From: JABDGV01 sp964577935
GTDB taxonomy: Bacteria; Chlamydiota; Chlamydiia; Chlamydiales; FEN-1388
DNA length: 64,000 nucleotides
Direction of reading: 5' to 3'
Assembly: GCA_964577935.1 (NCBI GenBank)
Contig: CAZOAJ010000004.1
Coordinates: 1 to 64,000 of the forward strand
Position numbers and translations under genes: made by a program. The notes under the pieces were generated by a model that was not told the origin of the DNA, ran no database searches, and saw only the letters and a list, made by a program, of their open reading frames with translations. Shown here in pieces: positions 1-8,984 of the stretch. How positions within the stretch are numbered: the first letter of the stretch is position 1; the number at the start of each line of letters is the position of its first letter.

Positions 1-35
1 ATTTTATCTGTTACTACAATCTTAACTTGGCAGCA

Positions 36-188
36 CTACTTGTTTAGGACTACCAGAATCCCGCTAAATAGACTTATTAAAACAGCGAGAAGAGTGGGAC
101 CTATATTAAGAACAAATGTTGAAATAAGCCACCAATGCCTTGTTTGAGCCTCCTGCTGAGTTATTTCAGGATAGACTGAGGAGGACAT
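36..188 (-). CDS. Small single-pass membrane protein (50 aa), hypothetical
   Basis: This short reading frame encodes 50 residues: a polar N-terminus beginning MSSSVYPEIT, then one long hydrophobic segment (about residues 20-47) ending LVVLNK. An AAAGGA ribosome-binding sequence lies about 8 bases before the ATG, which is the main reason to accept it. No family is recognised. It lies downstream of the 316-residue hypothetical gene on the same strand. It could be a small membrane component or a remnant of a larger gene. Function unknown. Confidence 0.45.
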   Translation of the reverse strand: MSSSVYPEITQQEAQTRHWWLISTFVLNIGPTLLAVLISLFSGILVVLNK

Positions 189-260
189 ATTTATAGTTCC
201 TTTATTTTCTATTGATTTTGGAATTTACTGCCTGTACAGCGGGGCAGTTTAAGGATTTTC

Positions 261-1211
261 TCATGCACTGAGTCGCTCTAAAGTCACTTCGAGAAAGTTT
301 CCTTGTGAATAACCTTGTGAAATCTTATCTCTCGATTTTTGATATTTCCTAAGAAGTTGTTTTGTCTCTTCGGTATTGGGATCTCCTGCAAAATAAAGCG
401 GTGAAAGTGGAGTAAGACCTTTCGTTTTTTTATGTGTTTGCACACCTTGTAAAGAATTATTTATCTGATTTAGTTCTTCACTGAGCTTTAGCACGTTTTC
501 GGCTATCGAAGTATTCTCATAGGATAGCCCTTGTGGAAAAATAAGTTGTTCCAAGACATCTCTTCGATAAAACAAGTATGAATTATTTTCTCCGAATCCT
601 AAAAGAATACCTAAAACTTCGCTATAATTTGGCAGCTCTTCTATTTTAAATTCCTTGAAAATTCTTTCTAATTCTTCCAAGGTTTTACCACTATTGAGTA
701 CCCATTTTGAATTAGGTTGAGCTTCCTGTATCACTGAATCGTAAAGTTTTTTATTAATTAGATATAGGCGATTACAATTGTGCACATCATCCTGAGTCGT
801 AATAAGAGCAAAGCTTTTCATTGGAAAAAGATGTTTATACTTCTCCCACGTTTTCCACCAAGAAAAAATAGGAGGTTCCCTTCTAGTGAATATAACATCA
901 AGTGCATACGTGGTTTCAGAAAAGGTCGTAAAGGCTATTGCTCTTTCACCAAAAAGAGTGTAAGCAAATCCTTCGCGAAGGAATAACCAACGAAAAAGAG
1001 CGTCCAATTCTAACCTTTCTTGAAGTGGAATTGATTCTAGAAGCCGCGAAGACCTCTCTCTCCCATCATGATATGAATCAAGACAGGATAAGCTCTTCGA
1101 GGACTTTGGATTTTGACAGACAATATGCCAGGCTGACAGTAATACAATCATAATTGCCAAAGAGAAGGCAATCATTCTCTTTTGCTTCGAAAAATTACTT
1201 CCACTAATCAT
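261..1211 (-). CDS. Hypothetical protein with N-terminal membrane anchor or signal
   Basis: The 316-residue protein has a basic start (FSKQKR) followed by a hydrophobic stretch at about residues 13-32, which looks like an uncleaved signal anchor or a signal peptide. The rest is a soluble, charged region with many Leu and Glu residues and no recognised catalytic motif. Its start overlaps the end of the upstream secreted zinc-finger gene by 8 bases, so the two are probably translationally coupled. The shared operon and signal suggest an envelope or secreted role, which is inference. No homologue family is recognised. Confidence 0.7.
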   Translation of the reverse strand: MISGSNFSKQKRMIAFSLAIMIVLLSAWHIVCQNPKSSKSLSCLDSYHDGRERSSRLLESIPLQERLELDALFRWLFLREGFAYTLFGERAIAFTTFSETTYALDVIFTRREPPIFSWWKTWEKYKHLFPMKSFALITTQDDVHNCNRLYLINKKLYDSVIQEAQPNSKWVLNSGKTLEELERIFKEFKIEELPNYSEVLGILLGFGENNSYLFYRRDVLEQLIFPQGLSYENTSIAENVLKLSEELNQINNSLQGVQTHKKTKGLTPLSPLYFAGDPNTEETKQLLRKYQKSRDKISQGYSQGNFLEVTLERLSA

Positions 1212-1569
1212 CTATCCTGCCCCGACCAAGCCCACACGCTGTACACGTGTCTCTATAATTCCAGTTATATTTATGGCATCTATAACACTCCCACATTCCT
1301 CTTGGAGCTTTCTCAATCAAAAGGTCTGATGCCAACACATACACCCCATTTTCATCAACCCCAAGAGAGCTCACACTTATGAACTCTCCCTCTAGGTTTA
1401 AATAGATCCCTTCAGGAGCAACATAAACAGTGCCTGGTGTCACATAGTACTTACCATCAATAACGTGATCTAGAAAAGATGAAACTGAAGCTTGCTCATT
1501 CTGAATAGAGAAACCTGCCGTGGTACCCAACAATGATGCTGCAGTCAATAGCAAAGTCAAAATTTTCAT
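1204..1569 (-). CDS. Secreted protein with C-terminal RanBP2-type zinc finger
   Basis: A 121-residue protein with a clear signal peptide (Lys at 2, hydrophobic 3-19, likely cleavage near TAG-FS). The C-terminus carries W93, C95, C98, N102, C109 and C112, exactly the RanBP2-type zinc-finger spacing W-x-C-x2-C-x3-N-x6-C-x2-C. Characterised members of this finger class, mostly eukaryotic, bind single-stranded RNA or ubiquitin. The middle region (30-85) is Gly/Val/Tyr-rich and probably beta. It overlaps the next gene by 8 bases. In an intracellular bacterium a secreted protein with such a finger may act on host molecules, but that is inference. A generic bacterial zinc ribbon is the alternative. 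Confidence 0.8.
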   Translation of the reverse strand: MKILTLLLTAASLLGTTAGFSIQNEQASVSSFLDHVIDGKYYVTPGTVYVAPEGIYLNLEGEFISVSSLGVDENGVYVLASDLLIEKAPRGMWECYRCHKYNWNYRDTCTACGLGRGRIDD

Positions 1570-1740
1570 AACTTTCTCCGGTTGTAAACGAATTCGAATT
1601 TCATCCAGCTTCTTGCTCGACTTCTATGCGAGATACAAGGCTATGAGTTCGCGGAGAAGCCTATAGCTCAAAGTAATTTATCGAATACAAAAAAATAATA
1701 CGGATGATTACAACACTAAATAAGCTTGAGTGTAAACAGC

Positions 1741-1766
1741 AGGCGCACAGACGAAGCTGTGCGCCT
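1741..1766 (-). terminator. GC-rich hairpin downstream of the phospholipase gene
   Basis: A perfect 10-bp stem (1741-1750 with 1757-1766) encloses a 6-base loop. It lies about 30 bases past the stop of the minus-strand phospholipase gene and before the zinc-finger gene. There is no T-tract, so it may be a weak terminator or an mRNA 3' stabiliser. Confidence 0.45.
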
Positions 1767-1795
1767 TAACCTCTAAGTGTATGAATTCGCACAAT

Positions 1796-3418
1796 TTATT
1801 TACGTTCAACGGCATCTTTCAGTGCTTGAATGATTGTGTCGGCTTCTTGATTGACCGTAAAGTTTGTCAGACCAAACAACTCATCAAACTGTGCATTGGT
1901 GTATTGAAAATTTCCTGTTTGGCAAAAAGCGCTGTGTGTACACACAATTGGGTCAAATGTCTCCGAATATCTCGGATTTTTTATTACTGGTATGTACACA
2001 ATGATCGGGACGGTCATATCATTCGGATCCTGAAAAACGGTGATCGGGTTATCTGTAATATTGGTGTAATCAATAGGTGGAAACTTAATACCGTGCTGCA
2101 AAGCATACTGCTGTGAACGCCATAGTTCGGGAGCATTAAGAGTATCCCCGGAAGCATCAACAATAATGACTACGTCGACCAGCCGGCCCGCGCGTAAAAC
2201 GGCTGGAATCGGAATATTGATATCAAAACCGGCATCAACCCAGTTAAGAAATTGCTTTGAAGCATATGTTGCATCGCTGAGTTGATACGTAAAATTGTTG
2301 ATTTGTGCTGGACAGAGCAAGGTATTTCCACTGTTTGTCTTAACAACAATATCCTCTACGACTTGGTAGACCTCATGAGGAAGCTTAGTACTCAAGTCTT
2401 GAAGAACTCGATTGAGAGGAGCCGCGAACGCCGACCCGCAGATTCCAAGCCCATAATCAAAAGAATATTCAGTAGCTTTATTTTGCGAGGCACCCCCCGC
2501 AAACTGACGGCCAAATGCAGTCGTCGGAATAAATGCTGAATCTTCAACAATCCCAACTTCATAGGGAGTCATCTCACACCACAAGTAGGGTAAATTTGTT
2601 GAGGGTTCAGGAGGAATAACCGCCGTAAAAATGGGCATTGGCATGCTGCCAGTGGAAATTTTCGAGGCAAAATCGGACAAAAGAACGGAATATCTATTCG
2701 GAAATTGATTGAAGAGTCTATTACCAAGCAGCGCTCCATAAATTCCAACAGCGCCGATTTTTTGCTGATAGATGACCCCTTGAAGAGATCTAGAAATAAC
2801 CGGTGCAGGATCAAAGCCATCCCATAGCTGATAGGTTGCCTGTGAACGAACTGCGCTAACTGCATCACTTGGCTTATGCCCATACATGTACCAGGCACCA
2901 AGGCTCCACGTTGATCCTGAGACACCTGAACTATAGAGAAAAGTGTCGGTTATACCAAGCGTATCAAATGCGGCAAGAGCTCCAAGCAACGAGATCATGG
3001 AACGAAAACCGCCGCCACTTCCGCAGATCGCAATACGTGGTGTTTTGGCAAGAGGAATCTGCATATTAAGAAGCGAGCAAAGAGCTGTATTGACATGTGT
3101 CAGACGCTCATTAACAAACGCTTCTTCAGCACTGCAAAGAGATTTCCCAACGCGTACATAAGCTTTCGGTTTGAAAAAATCAAAAATAGGGTCAAAAATA
3201 CATTTAGGAGTCAAATCATCCTGATGCAAAAAGTCTCGCTCAAAACTTCCAAATCCGGAATTTTGGATAGATTTTACTACAGATGCATCTGATGATGATT
3301 TTTGTTTTGTAACAGGCTCGATAGAACCAACTTCATGAGCAGAAACGAATGGCTGAGTTACAAGCCTCGTAAGGAGTACCAAAGCAAAATATCGCACAAA
3401 TAAAAATCTCATAATCAC
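1796..3418 (-). CDS. Secreted cytosolic-PLA2/lysophospholipase-B-like lipase
   Basis: The 540-residue protein begins with a signal peptide (cleavage probably after VSA, residue 27). It has the group IV phospholipase A2 / lysophospholipase-B catalytic signatures: a Gly-rich oxyanion loop with Arg (GSGGGFRS, 133-140), the nucleophile elbow GVSGS with Ser167, and a WVDAGFDINIP segment whose Asp395 matches the second member of the Ser-Asp dyad. A VDVVIIVDASGD strand follows, as in cPLA2. Expected activity is hydrolysis of acyl esters in phospholipids or lysophospholipids, acting outside the cytoplasm. The family is mostly eukaryotic; transfer from a host is plausible but untested. Patatin is a related fold but lacks the SGSTW context. 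Confidence 0.88.
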   Translation of the reverse strand: MIMRFLFVRYFALVLLTRLVTQPFVSAHEVGSIEPVTKQKSSSDASVVKSIQNSGFGSFERDFLHQDDLTPKCIFDPIFDFFKPKAYVRVGKSLCSAEEAFVNERLTHVNTALCSLLNMQIPLAKTPRIAICGSGGGFRSMISLLGALAAFDTLGITDTFLYSSGVSGSTWSLGAWYMYGHKPSDAVSAVRSQATYQLWDGFDPAPVISRSLQGVIYQQKIGAVGIYGALLGNRLFNQFPNRYSVLLSDFASKISTGSMPMPIFTAVIPPEPSTNLPYLWCEMTPYEVGIVEDSAFIPTTAFGRQFAGGASQNKATEYSFDYGLGICGSAFAAPLNRVLQDLSTKLPHEVYQVVEDIVVKTNSGNTLLCPAQINNFTYQLSDATYASKQFLNWVDAGFDINIPIPAVLRAGRLVDVVIIVDASGDTLNAPELWRSQQYALQHGIKFPPIDYTNITDNPITVFQDPNDMTVPIIVYIPVIKNPRYSETFDPIVCTHSAFCQTGNFQYTNAQFDELFGLTNFTVNQEADTIIQALKDAVERK

Positions 3419-3684
3419 TCCGCTGACATGCGCTTGAAAAATGCTCGATTTATATATTGTTGTCGACGTGAAACAAATAAATAATTTTAAGACTCTAGTC
3501 TCTCTCCCTGTTAATTCCTAAATCACCAGCCACACAAACGGTCCAAGTGAAAAACGCACTTTGCAAGATGCATAATGGACACGTCTATAAGGAAGAAATC
3601 CATTTATCTAATCAGGTATTTTCTTGATGAATTGGTAAATTTTTTTCCCAGAGCACTGCTGGTTAATTTCCAATTTTATTGAGT

Positions 3685-4575
3685 TTACTTGGCAAGAAAA
3701 TTGAATGAATCTAGGAAGTGACGATTGAATGCATACAGACCTGAGTTGCTACTCTTCCATGTCTTGCTTTTGAAAGTATATCCAATTACAGCAAGAGCTC
3801 TTCCCAACTGGAGTAAAGGCATTATCGATTGGTAGTTTTGGACTGGGCGGATACTTGCATAGCCATCTAGTAAAATTTTCTTGTATTTTGAGCAGGAGGT
3901 CCATTTAAAATGCTCTATTAAACAAAAATCCTGCTCAGCAAATCCAGAACGAGCACTTGCCCAGTCAATAATAGATTGCAGTCTATTTTGCGAGACAATC
4001 ATGTTTCCTGGCCGAAAATCACGATGCACTATACAGGGACCATCAACATTGGCTAAAAGAGACTGACAGCTATCAAGATATGCACTGCATTTCTCTATAA
4101 GATTTTCTGGAAGATGTCCCTTGCATTCATTAAGTTCTTCTTGGAATTTTTCATTGAAGTATAGATTTGGCTCTCGAACTAAAGTCTTAGGTTTTGTTAA
4201 GTCTCCATATCCATCTGTTCGATTGTTATGAAGATGAGCTAGGGCGATACCAATTTCAAAAGCTAGATTATTTGACAAATCATTATCTTTCAAAAGCTCT
4301 CCGCTCACATATTCCATTAAAATGGCACCAAAATGGCTGTTTGAAGGTTCAACAGCGGCAATAACCCCCGGAACAGGGATAGAGCCTTTAAGCTGACAAA
4401 GAAAGAGGGTTTCCCGCTTATAATCATCAACACGAGGGCAAATCTTTAAAATGAAATGCCTGTTGTCAGGCATAGCGACTTTATAGACTTCTGCCACGAT
4501 GGCATCTGCATGATCGATATGAGTGAACGTAGCTGATTGCAGACCAAGCTGTTGTTTATAAACTTCTAAATCCAT
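3685..4575 (-). CDS. Aminoglycoside-phosphotransferase-fold kinase
   Basis: A 296-residue member of the APH/choline-kinase superfamily. Visible motifs are the ATP-binding Lys44 in FILKI, the Brenner-type catalytic loop HRDFRPGN (184-191, catalytic Asp186, Asn191) and the metal-binding DWA (204-206). These proteins transfer phosphate from ATP to small hydroxylated substrates (antibiotics, choline, homoserine, sugars). The sequence does not reveal which; annotation as a resistance gene would be unjustified. It stands alone, with 109 bases to the lipase stop side and tRNA genes on the other side. Confidence 0.82.
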   Translation of the reverse strand: MDLEVYKQQLGLQSATFTHIDHADAIVAEVYKVAMPDNRHFILKICPRVDDYKRETLFLCQLKGSIPVPGVIAAVEPSNSHFGAILMEYVSGELLKDNDLSNNLAFEIGIALAHLHNNRTDGYGDLTKPKTLVREPNLYFNEKFQEELNECKGHLPENLIEKCSAYLDSCQSLLANVDGPCIVHRDFRPGNMIVSQNRLQSIIDWASARSGFAEQDFCLIEHFKWTSCSKYKKILLDGYASIRPVQNYQSIMPLLQLGRALAVIGYTFKSKTWKSSNSGLYAFNRHFLDSFNFLAK

Positions 4576-4777
4576 TCTTACATCTTGATCTAAATTAATA
4601 ATTATAGTGCTGAGTAACGGTTCGACCTATATTTGCGGCTTATCTGTTGATGTTTGCAAAAACCACATTGTTTGAATATCTGAATTTAGATCTTGAGGTA
4701 TTTTTTTCTATTGCGACGGGGTGCCGTATGCACAGTACTCAAAAGGAGTCATGTCGAAAAAGAGACAAAGAGATGAA

Positions 4778-4860
4778 TGGGGGCAGTTGGACTCGAACCA
4801 ACGGAGACGTTAAGTCGAGGGATTTACAGTCCCTTGCAATTGCCGCTATGCGATACCCCC
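4778..4860 (-). tRNA. tRNA-Tyr (GTA)
   Basis: Read on the minus strand: acceptor GGGGGTA pairs with TGCCCCC, anticodon loop CTGTAAA with GTA, a long variable arm as expected for Tyr, and a TTCGAGT T-loop. The discriminator is A; CCA is not encoded. It sits directly after tRNA-Thr, 13 bases away, so both are likely processed from one transcript. Confidence 0.95.
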
Positions 4861-4873
4861 GAAAGAGGAAAGA

Positions 4874-4946
<73 letters not shown>

Positions 4947-5001
4947 GTGATGTCGTAAAACGGGTTGAAGACTATCAATTCAACCCAATTTGTCTCAAGC
5001 A

Positions 5002-5361
5002 CTATTTTTCAATGTTTGTAGATTCGTTACGAAATTGAGGCGGAACGCCTCCTTCCATACCGATCAACTCTTCAAGAGAATGATAGCTTTGAGGCTCCTG
5101 AGGAGCCGTTTCTTTCTTAACATCGAGCCCTTTTGAAAAGCTATGCTGAGAAAGCGAATCTGAATCAGCAGTATCTTTTAAAACCTTAAAAACCTTCTTA
5201 GCCAAAATACCCATCGGTGTTTGGGGAACATGGGAAAGAGCGCGAGACTTCAATCCTTCATGCCTCTTTTGCTGTAATTGTGCTTCTGTTTTGCCGCAGC
5301 ATTTCTTATACTTCTTACCAGAACCGCATGGACATAAGTCATTTCGTTTTATATTAGACAT
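5002..5361 (-). CDS. SEC-C motif zinc-binding protein
   Basis: A 119-residue protein with an N-terminal SEC-C zinc-binding motif: C10-x-C12-x8-C21-C22 inside CPCGSGKKYKKCC. In SecA this motif binds zinc and SecB or the ribosome; stand-alone SEC-C proteins are common and mostly uncharacterised. The remaining hundred residues are polar, probably partly disordered, with no further domain. It precedes the tRNA-Thr/Tyr pair on the same strand and is divergent from the TtcA-like gene. Confidence 0.75.
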   Translation of the reverse strand: MSNIKRNDLCPCGSGKKYKKCCGKTEAQLQQKRHEGLKSRALSHVPQTPMGILAKKVFKVLKDTADSDSLSQHSFSKGLDVKKETAPQEPQSYHSLEELIGMEGGVPPQFRNESTNIEK

Positions 5362-5446
5362 ATCGAATTCCTAAGTATTCCCACCAAGGCTACCATGAGC
5401 GGTTATTTTAGTCGTCTTAGAAATATTATGTAAGGATGAAGTAGAC

Positions 5447-6235
5447 GTGATTCCGCTTCCGATAGCAAGACCACCATGGCCATACATAGGCAAAAAACTT
5501 GAAAGCTGCGTACGAAAAGCTCTCTTTGAATTTGACCTTGTCGAAGGAGTTGACCGTTTGGCCATTGCGCTCAGCGGAGGGAAAGATAGCTTATCTCTCC
5601 TGTTTCTTCTTAATGCCATCCGTGGTCGAGGAATTCGCCCCTTTGAGCTTGTAGCCATTACCGTTTCAGGTGAATTTACTTGCGGAGCAGGGGTTGGATC
5701 AAGTCTTGTCGAATCTGTATGTAAAGAGCTCGATATACCTCTTATTGTAAGGCAATCTACAAAAACGCTCGACACGCTCGAATGCTACAGCTGTTCTAGG
5801 GAACGACGGTCGATGCTCTTCTCAGCCGCCAAGGAAGCTGGATGCCAAGCAATCGCTTTCGGACACCATGAAGATGACTCGGCCCAAACGCTTCTCATGA
5901 ATCTCCTTCATAAAGGTGAATTTGCCGGAATGCTCCCCAAAGTTCCTATGCATGAGTACGGGATTACGATTATCCGCCCTCTGATTTTGGCAACAGAACA
6001 GGATATTATAACCTTCTCAAAACACTTTGGGTTTGCTCGAATCACCTGCAGATGTCCAGTTGGTCAGAATTCAGCAAGAAAAAAAACAGACCACATGCTT
6101 AAAGAGTTAGAAACTCTCTTTCCTAATGCACGCTCAAACCTTGCACAAGCATCCCTTAAATATGGAAGCAAAAAGGCCTCGGAAGTCCCCAAAAAAAGAA
6201 GAGAGCTGAAAGCTGAAAAATCTGATACAGTGTAA
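5447..6235 (+). CDS. ttcA: TtcA-like PP-loop tRNA-thiolation enzyme
   Basis: A 262-residue PP-loop ATPase. Motifs: SGGKDS (43-48) binding ATP, the CxxC pair C113/C116 in CYSCSRERR, GHHEDD (139-144), and C201/C203 late in the chain. TtcA uses a CxxC pair plus a third Cys to hold an Fe-S cluster and forms 2-thiocytidine at tRNA position 32. This matches the sequence and the length, although TilS-like relatives share the PP-loop. The start is GTG with AAGGA about 13 bases upstream; no better in-frame start exists. The last 35 residues are Lys/Arg-rich and could contact tRNA. The MoxR gene follows after 28 bases, possibly in the same transcript. Confidence 0.8.
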   Translation: MIPLPIARPPWPYIGKKLESCVRKALFEFDLVEGVDRLAIALSGGKDSLSLLFLLNAIRGRGIRPFELVAITVSGEFTCGAGVGSSLVESVCKELDIPLIVRQSTKTLDTLECYSCSRERRSMLFSAAKEAGCQAIAFGHHEDDSAQTLLMNLLHKGEFAGMLPKVPMHEYGITIIRPLILATEQDIITFSKHFGFARITCRCPVGQNSARKKTDHMLKELETLFPNARSNLAQASLKYGSKKASEVPKKRRELKAEKSDTV

Positions 6236-6263
6236 AAACTGCATTACCATGTATTAGAAATTT

Positions 6264-7124
6264 ATGAAAAAAGTTCTTAGTCAGCGCGAAAACAGCATCA
6301 CGATCCAAGACGTCGAAATATACCTTGCCTGTCCAGACGAACTCCCTCTCGCCTGGATCGGCAATCAAGAAGTGCTAGATCAACTCCTTGCCTCCTGGCA
6401 TACTATCGACGCAAAAGACATCCCCTTAAACCCAAGACTTGTCGGCAAACCGGGCGTTGGAAAAACAACACTCGCTTACGCCGCAGCAAAGTCACTGAAT
6501 CGACCAGTCTTCATCTACCAATGCACAATGGACACCCGGCCCGAAGACCTTCTTATTACCCCTGTCATCGATAAGGCACAAACAATTCGCTACGTTGCAT
6601 CGTCTCTTGTCACCGCAATGATTGTAGGCGGCGTTGCTATCCTCGATGAAGGAAACCGTATGGGGGAAAAAGCCTGGGCATCCCTTGCTGCTCTTCTCGA
6701 CACTCGTCGGTATATCGAGTCTATTGTCGCTGGCGTAAAAATCTCGGCGCATAAAGACTTTCGAATCTGCGTAACCGTCAATGAGGATGCTTCAACGTTC
6801 GAAATCCCTGACTATATTGAATCAAGACTTCAGCCGCAGATTTTTCTCGACTTTCCTGAAGCGAATGAAGAAAAAGCTATTTTGCAATCGGCACTCCCCT
6901 TCGTTGAAGATAAAATCATCGATTACGTTGTTTCCTTTTTACAGCAAGCACACCAGGCCGACTGCAGGTATACGATCCGAGACGGGATTAATATCGCTCG
7001 GTATGCAGCAAAGCGACTGGAAATCATTGAAACGGCAAGCGAGCAACAAATCGATCCAATGCCTATTATGAGGCAAGCTATCGTGATGACCTTAGGTGAT
7101 GAGGCTGTAGGCTATGCTCTCTGA
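6264..7124 (+). CDS. MoxR-family AAA+ ATPase
   Basis: A 286-residue AAA+ protein of the MoxR type. Walker A is GKPGVGKTT (61-69); Walker B is VAILDEG with the following Asn-Arg (124-132). A sensor-1-like VTVNED follows around 173. MoxR proteins act as chaperone-like assembly ATPases, usually beside a von Willebrand A protein; none is visible here. It overlaps the next gene by 11 bases, so the two products are probably made together and may form a complex. That next gene resembles DUF5682, a known MoxR neighbour family. Confidence 0.85.
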   Translation: MKKVLSQRENSITIQDVEIYLACPDELPLAWIGNQEVLDQLLASWHTIDAKDIPLNPRLVGKPGVGKTTLAYAAAKSLNRPVFIYQCTMDTRPEDLLITPVIDKAQTIRYVASSLVTAMIVGGVAILDEGNRMGEKAWASLAALLDTRRYIESIVAGVKISAHKDFRICVTVNEDASTFEIPDYIESRLQPQIFLDFPEANEEKAILQSALPFVEDKIIDYVVSFLQQAHQADCRYTIRDGINIARYAAKRLEIIETASEQQIDPMPIMRQAIVMTLGDEAVGYAL

Positions 7125-8925
7125 GAATAAACTCGATGAGAGACTTCTCAGCAAACCACCCTATTACTTTTTTCCCGCAATCCACTACTCTCCAGAATCT
7201 GCCTGGGAGCTCATCAAGGCGTTTAGACACCTTAATCCAGACTGTGTTGCTGTAGAGCTTCCTCAGGCTTTCGCTCAAGAAATTGGAACTGCCATCTCGC
7301 GTCTTCCGGATCTTACTTTTATAGAGATTCTTCGGGAACATGAACGTGTAGCTCTCCATATAGAACCTTGTGATCCATTTATAGAAGCGATACGATTAGC
7401 ACAGGAAAACAACCTCCCAGCAGAGCTTATTGACCTCGATGTCGAAAGATACCCGCGTTTTTACGATCCAATGCCCGACACCTATGCCATACCATGCATT
7501 GGACTTAAGAATTATTGGACTGCGATCGAGCAGTCGCAAACAAGTGCCCCGCCCACCTCTTTGATCGATGAAAGGCGTGAGCTTTTTATGGCTAAAGAGC
7601 TCAAAAAACTTTCTTTTAGTTATGAACGCATCTTAGTTGTTACAGGACTCAGGCACACTCAAAAAGTAGCCTGGCATGTTGATAAAAACCAATTTCAAAC
7701 TACGGCACCTGCATCTCACATCACAGCAGACCTCAAAACATACACAGAAGATTGTTCACGTGAAATCATGTCCACATGCGGCTACATTACCCACGCTTAT
7801 GAAAAGGCTCGCAAAGGCAATCACGAAATATTTGATCGACATTCGCTTCATTTAGAACTTCTAAAAGATGCACAGAAACAGTATGAAAAAGTAAGAAACT
7901 ATACGATTCCTCCCACGCGGCTTGCAACAATCCTCCAATTTGCTCGAAATTTAGCCATACAAAACAATAAACTTCTGCCCGATCTTTTCCAACTTCTTGT
8001 CGCCTCTCGTGGATGTGTAGATCATCGATATGCTTTTGAGGTCTGGAAACTTGCAACAGACTATACCCACCTCAAAAATGTCGATAATCTTCAAGAAATT
8101 GAAATAGACCCTCAAACACTTTGGGGCAGTCAAAGTTTCATCAAATTTAAAATCACAACACCATCTGGCAAAGAACATCCAACTGAACGGCTAAAAAAAG
8201 ACCAAACGAAAAAGAAATATTTTTCGATCACCCCGGAAGGAATATGCTCCTACCCTCCTGAAGACAAGGTAGTCGAACATATTGGAGATCGTTTAAAAAA
8301 AAGAGCTCTTCTTATAGCTCATGATGAGTCCTCATCCTCTATCCCCTTTACAACAAGTTTAGAAGAAGGCATCGACATACGTGAAACGATACGTCATTTT
8401 CTTGACAAATCAATCTATGTCAAGAAAGTAAGAGGAAGGCAAGGTCAATCAGCCTCTTGCGTGTTGATCTTTCAGTCTGAAAAGAGAACCGAAACAGGAT
8501 TTCCGTGGACAATGTCATGGCTTGGCGAACATGAGCAAGAGTCAGATATGGCCTTTTATGCCTCAAACCCACTATCAAATGTGGTAGGCCCCGGAATTGC
8601 TCAAGCAGAATATGGTGGATTTATGCTCATATCGCCACCAAGAAGACTCTTTGATGTATGGAATGATCAAGACTACATAGAATTCGACTATAAAGAAGAG
8701 GTTCTTCTCGCTGCGGCTATTGATTATGCAACAAAACCTCTGATTGTATATGCCTCAAACTCACCTCCCTCACATTCACTTAAAGCACGAGCACAGCGAC
8801 AGGGAAAACAAATTCAGTTCATTCCGATAACAACACTTAGCCACTACGAACTTCAAAAATTAAGACGCTTTCATGTGCTTGATAGCCATAAAACACGCAA
8901 AATTGCATCGGATTTCATCTTCTAA
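7114..8925 (+). CDS. DUF5682/TraB-like protein coupled to MoxR
   Basis: A 603-residue protein without an assigned function. The first 35-50 residues (FPAIHYSPESAW, then PDCVAVELP) resemble the N-terminus of DUF5682, a TraB/ChaN-like family that commonly accompanies MoxR ATPases. A second match is the ILVVTGLRHTQKVAWHV segment near 180, like the conserved His strand of TraB-type folds. A middle helical part (about 220-330) and a C-terminal alpha/beta part (about 390-600) are not recognised. No signal peptide or membrane segment is visible. It starts inside the end of the MoxR gene (11-base overlap). The family assignment comes from remembered motifs and needs a profile search. Confidence 0.65.
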   Translation: MLSENKLDERLLSKPPYYFFPAIHYSPESAWELIKAFRHLNPDCVAVELPQAFAQEIGTAISRLPDLTFIEILREHERVALHIEPCDPFIEAIRLAQENNLPAELIDLDVERYPRFYDPMPDTYAIPCIGLKNYWTAIEQSQTSAPPTSLIDERRELFMAKELKKLSFSYERILVVTGLRHTQKVAWHVDKNQFQTTAPASHITADLKTYTEDCSREIMSTCGYITHAYEKARKGNHEIFDRHSLHLELLKDAQKQYEKVRNYTIPPTRLATILQFARNLAIQNNKLLPDLFQLLVASRGCVDHRYAFEVWKLATDYTHLKNVDNLQEIEIDPQTLWGSQSFIKFKITTPSGKEHPTERLKKDQTKKKYFSITPEGICSYPPEDKVVEHIGDRLKKRALLIAHDESSSSIPFTTSLEEGIDIRETIRHFLDKSIYVKKVRGRQGQSASCVLIFQSEKRTETGFPWTMSWLGEHEQESDMAFYASNPLSNVVGPGIAQAEYGGFMLISPPRRLFDVWNDQDYIEFDYKEEVLLAAAIDYATKPLIVYASNSPPSHSLKARAQRQGKQIQFIPITTLSHYELQKLRRFHVLDSHKTRKIASDFIF

Positions 8926-8984
8926 TTTTTTTGCTGAAATGTAAGAAGATTTTAGGCAAATAGAGGTTTATTCATGGGTAAAAC

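Noticed and set aside
3685..4575. Aminoglycoside-resistance gene
   Set aside because: APH fold is shared by many metabolic kinases; no substrate-specific evidence or mobile context.
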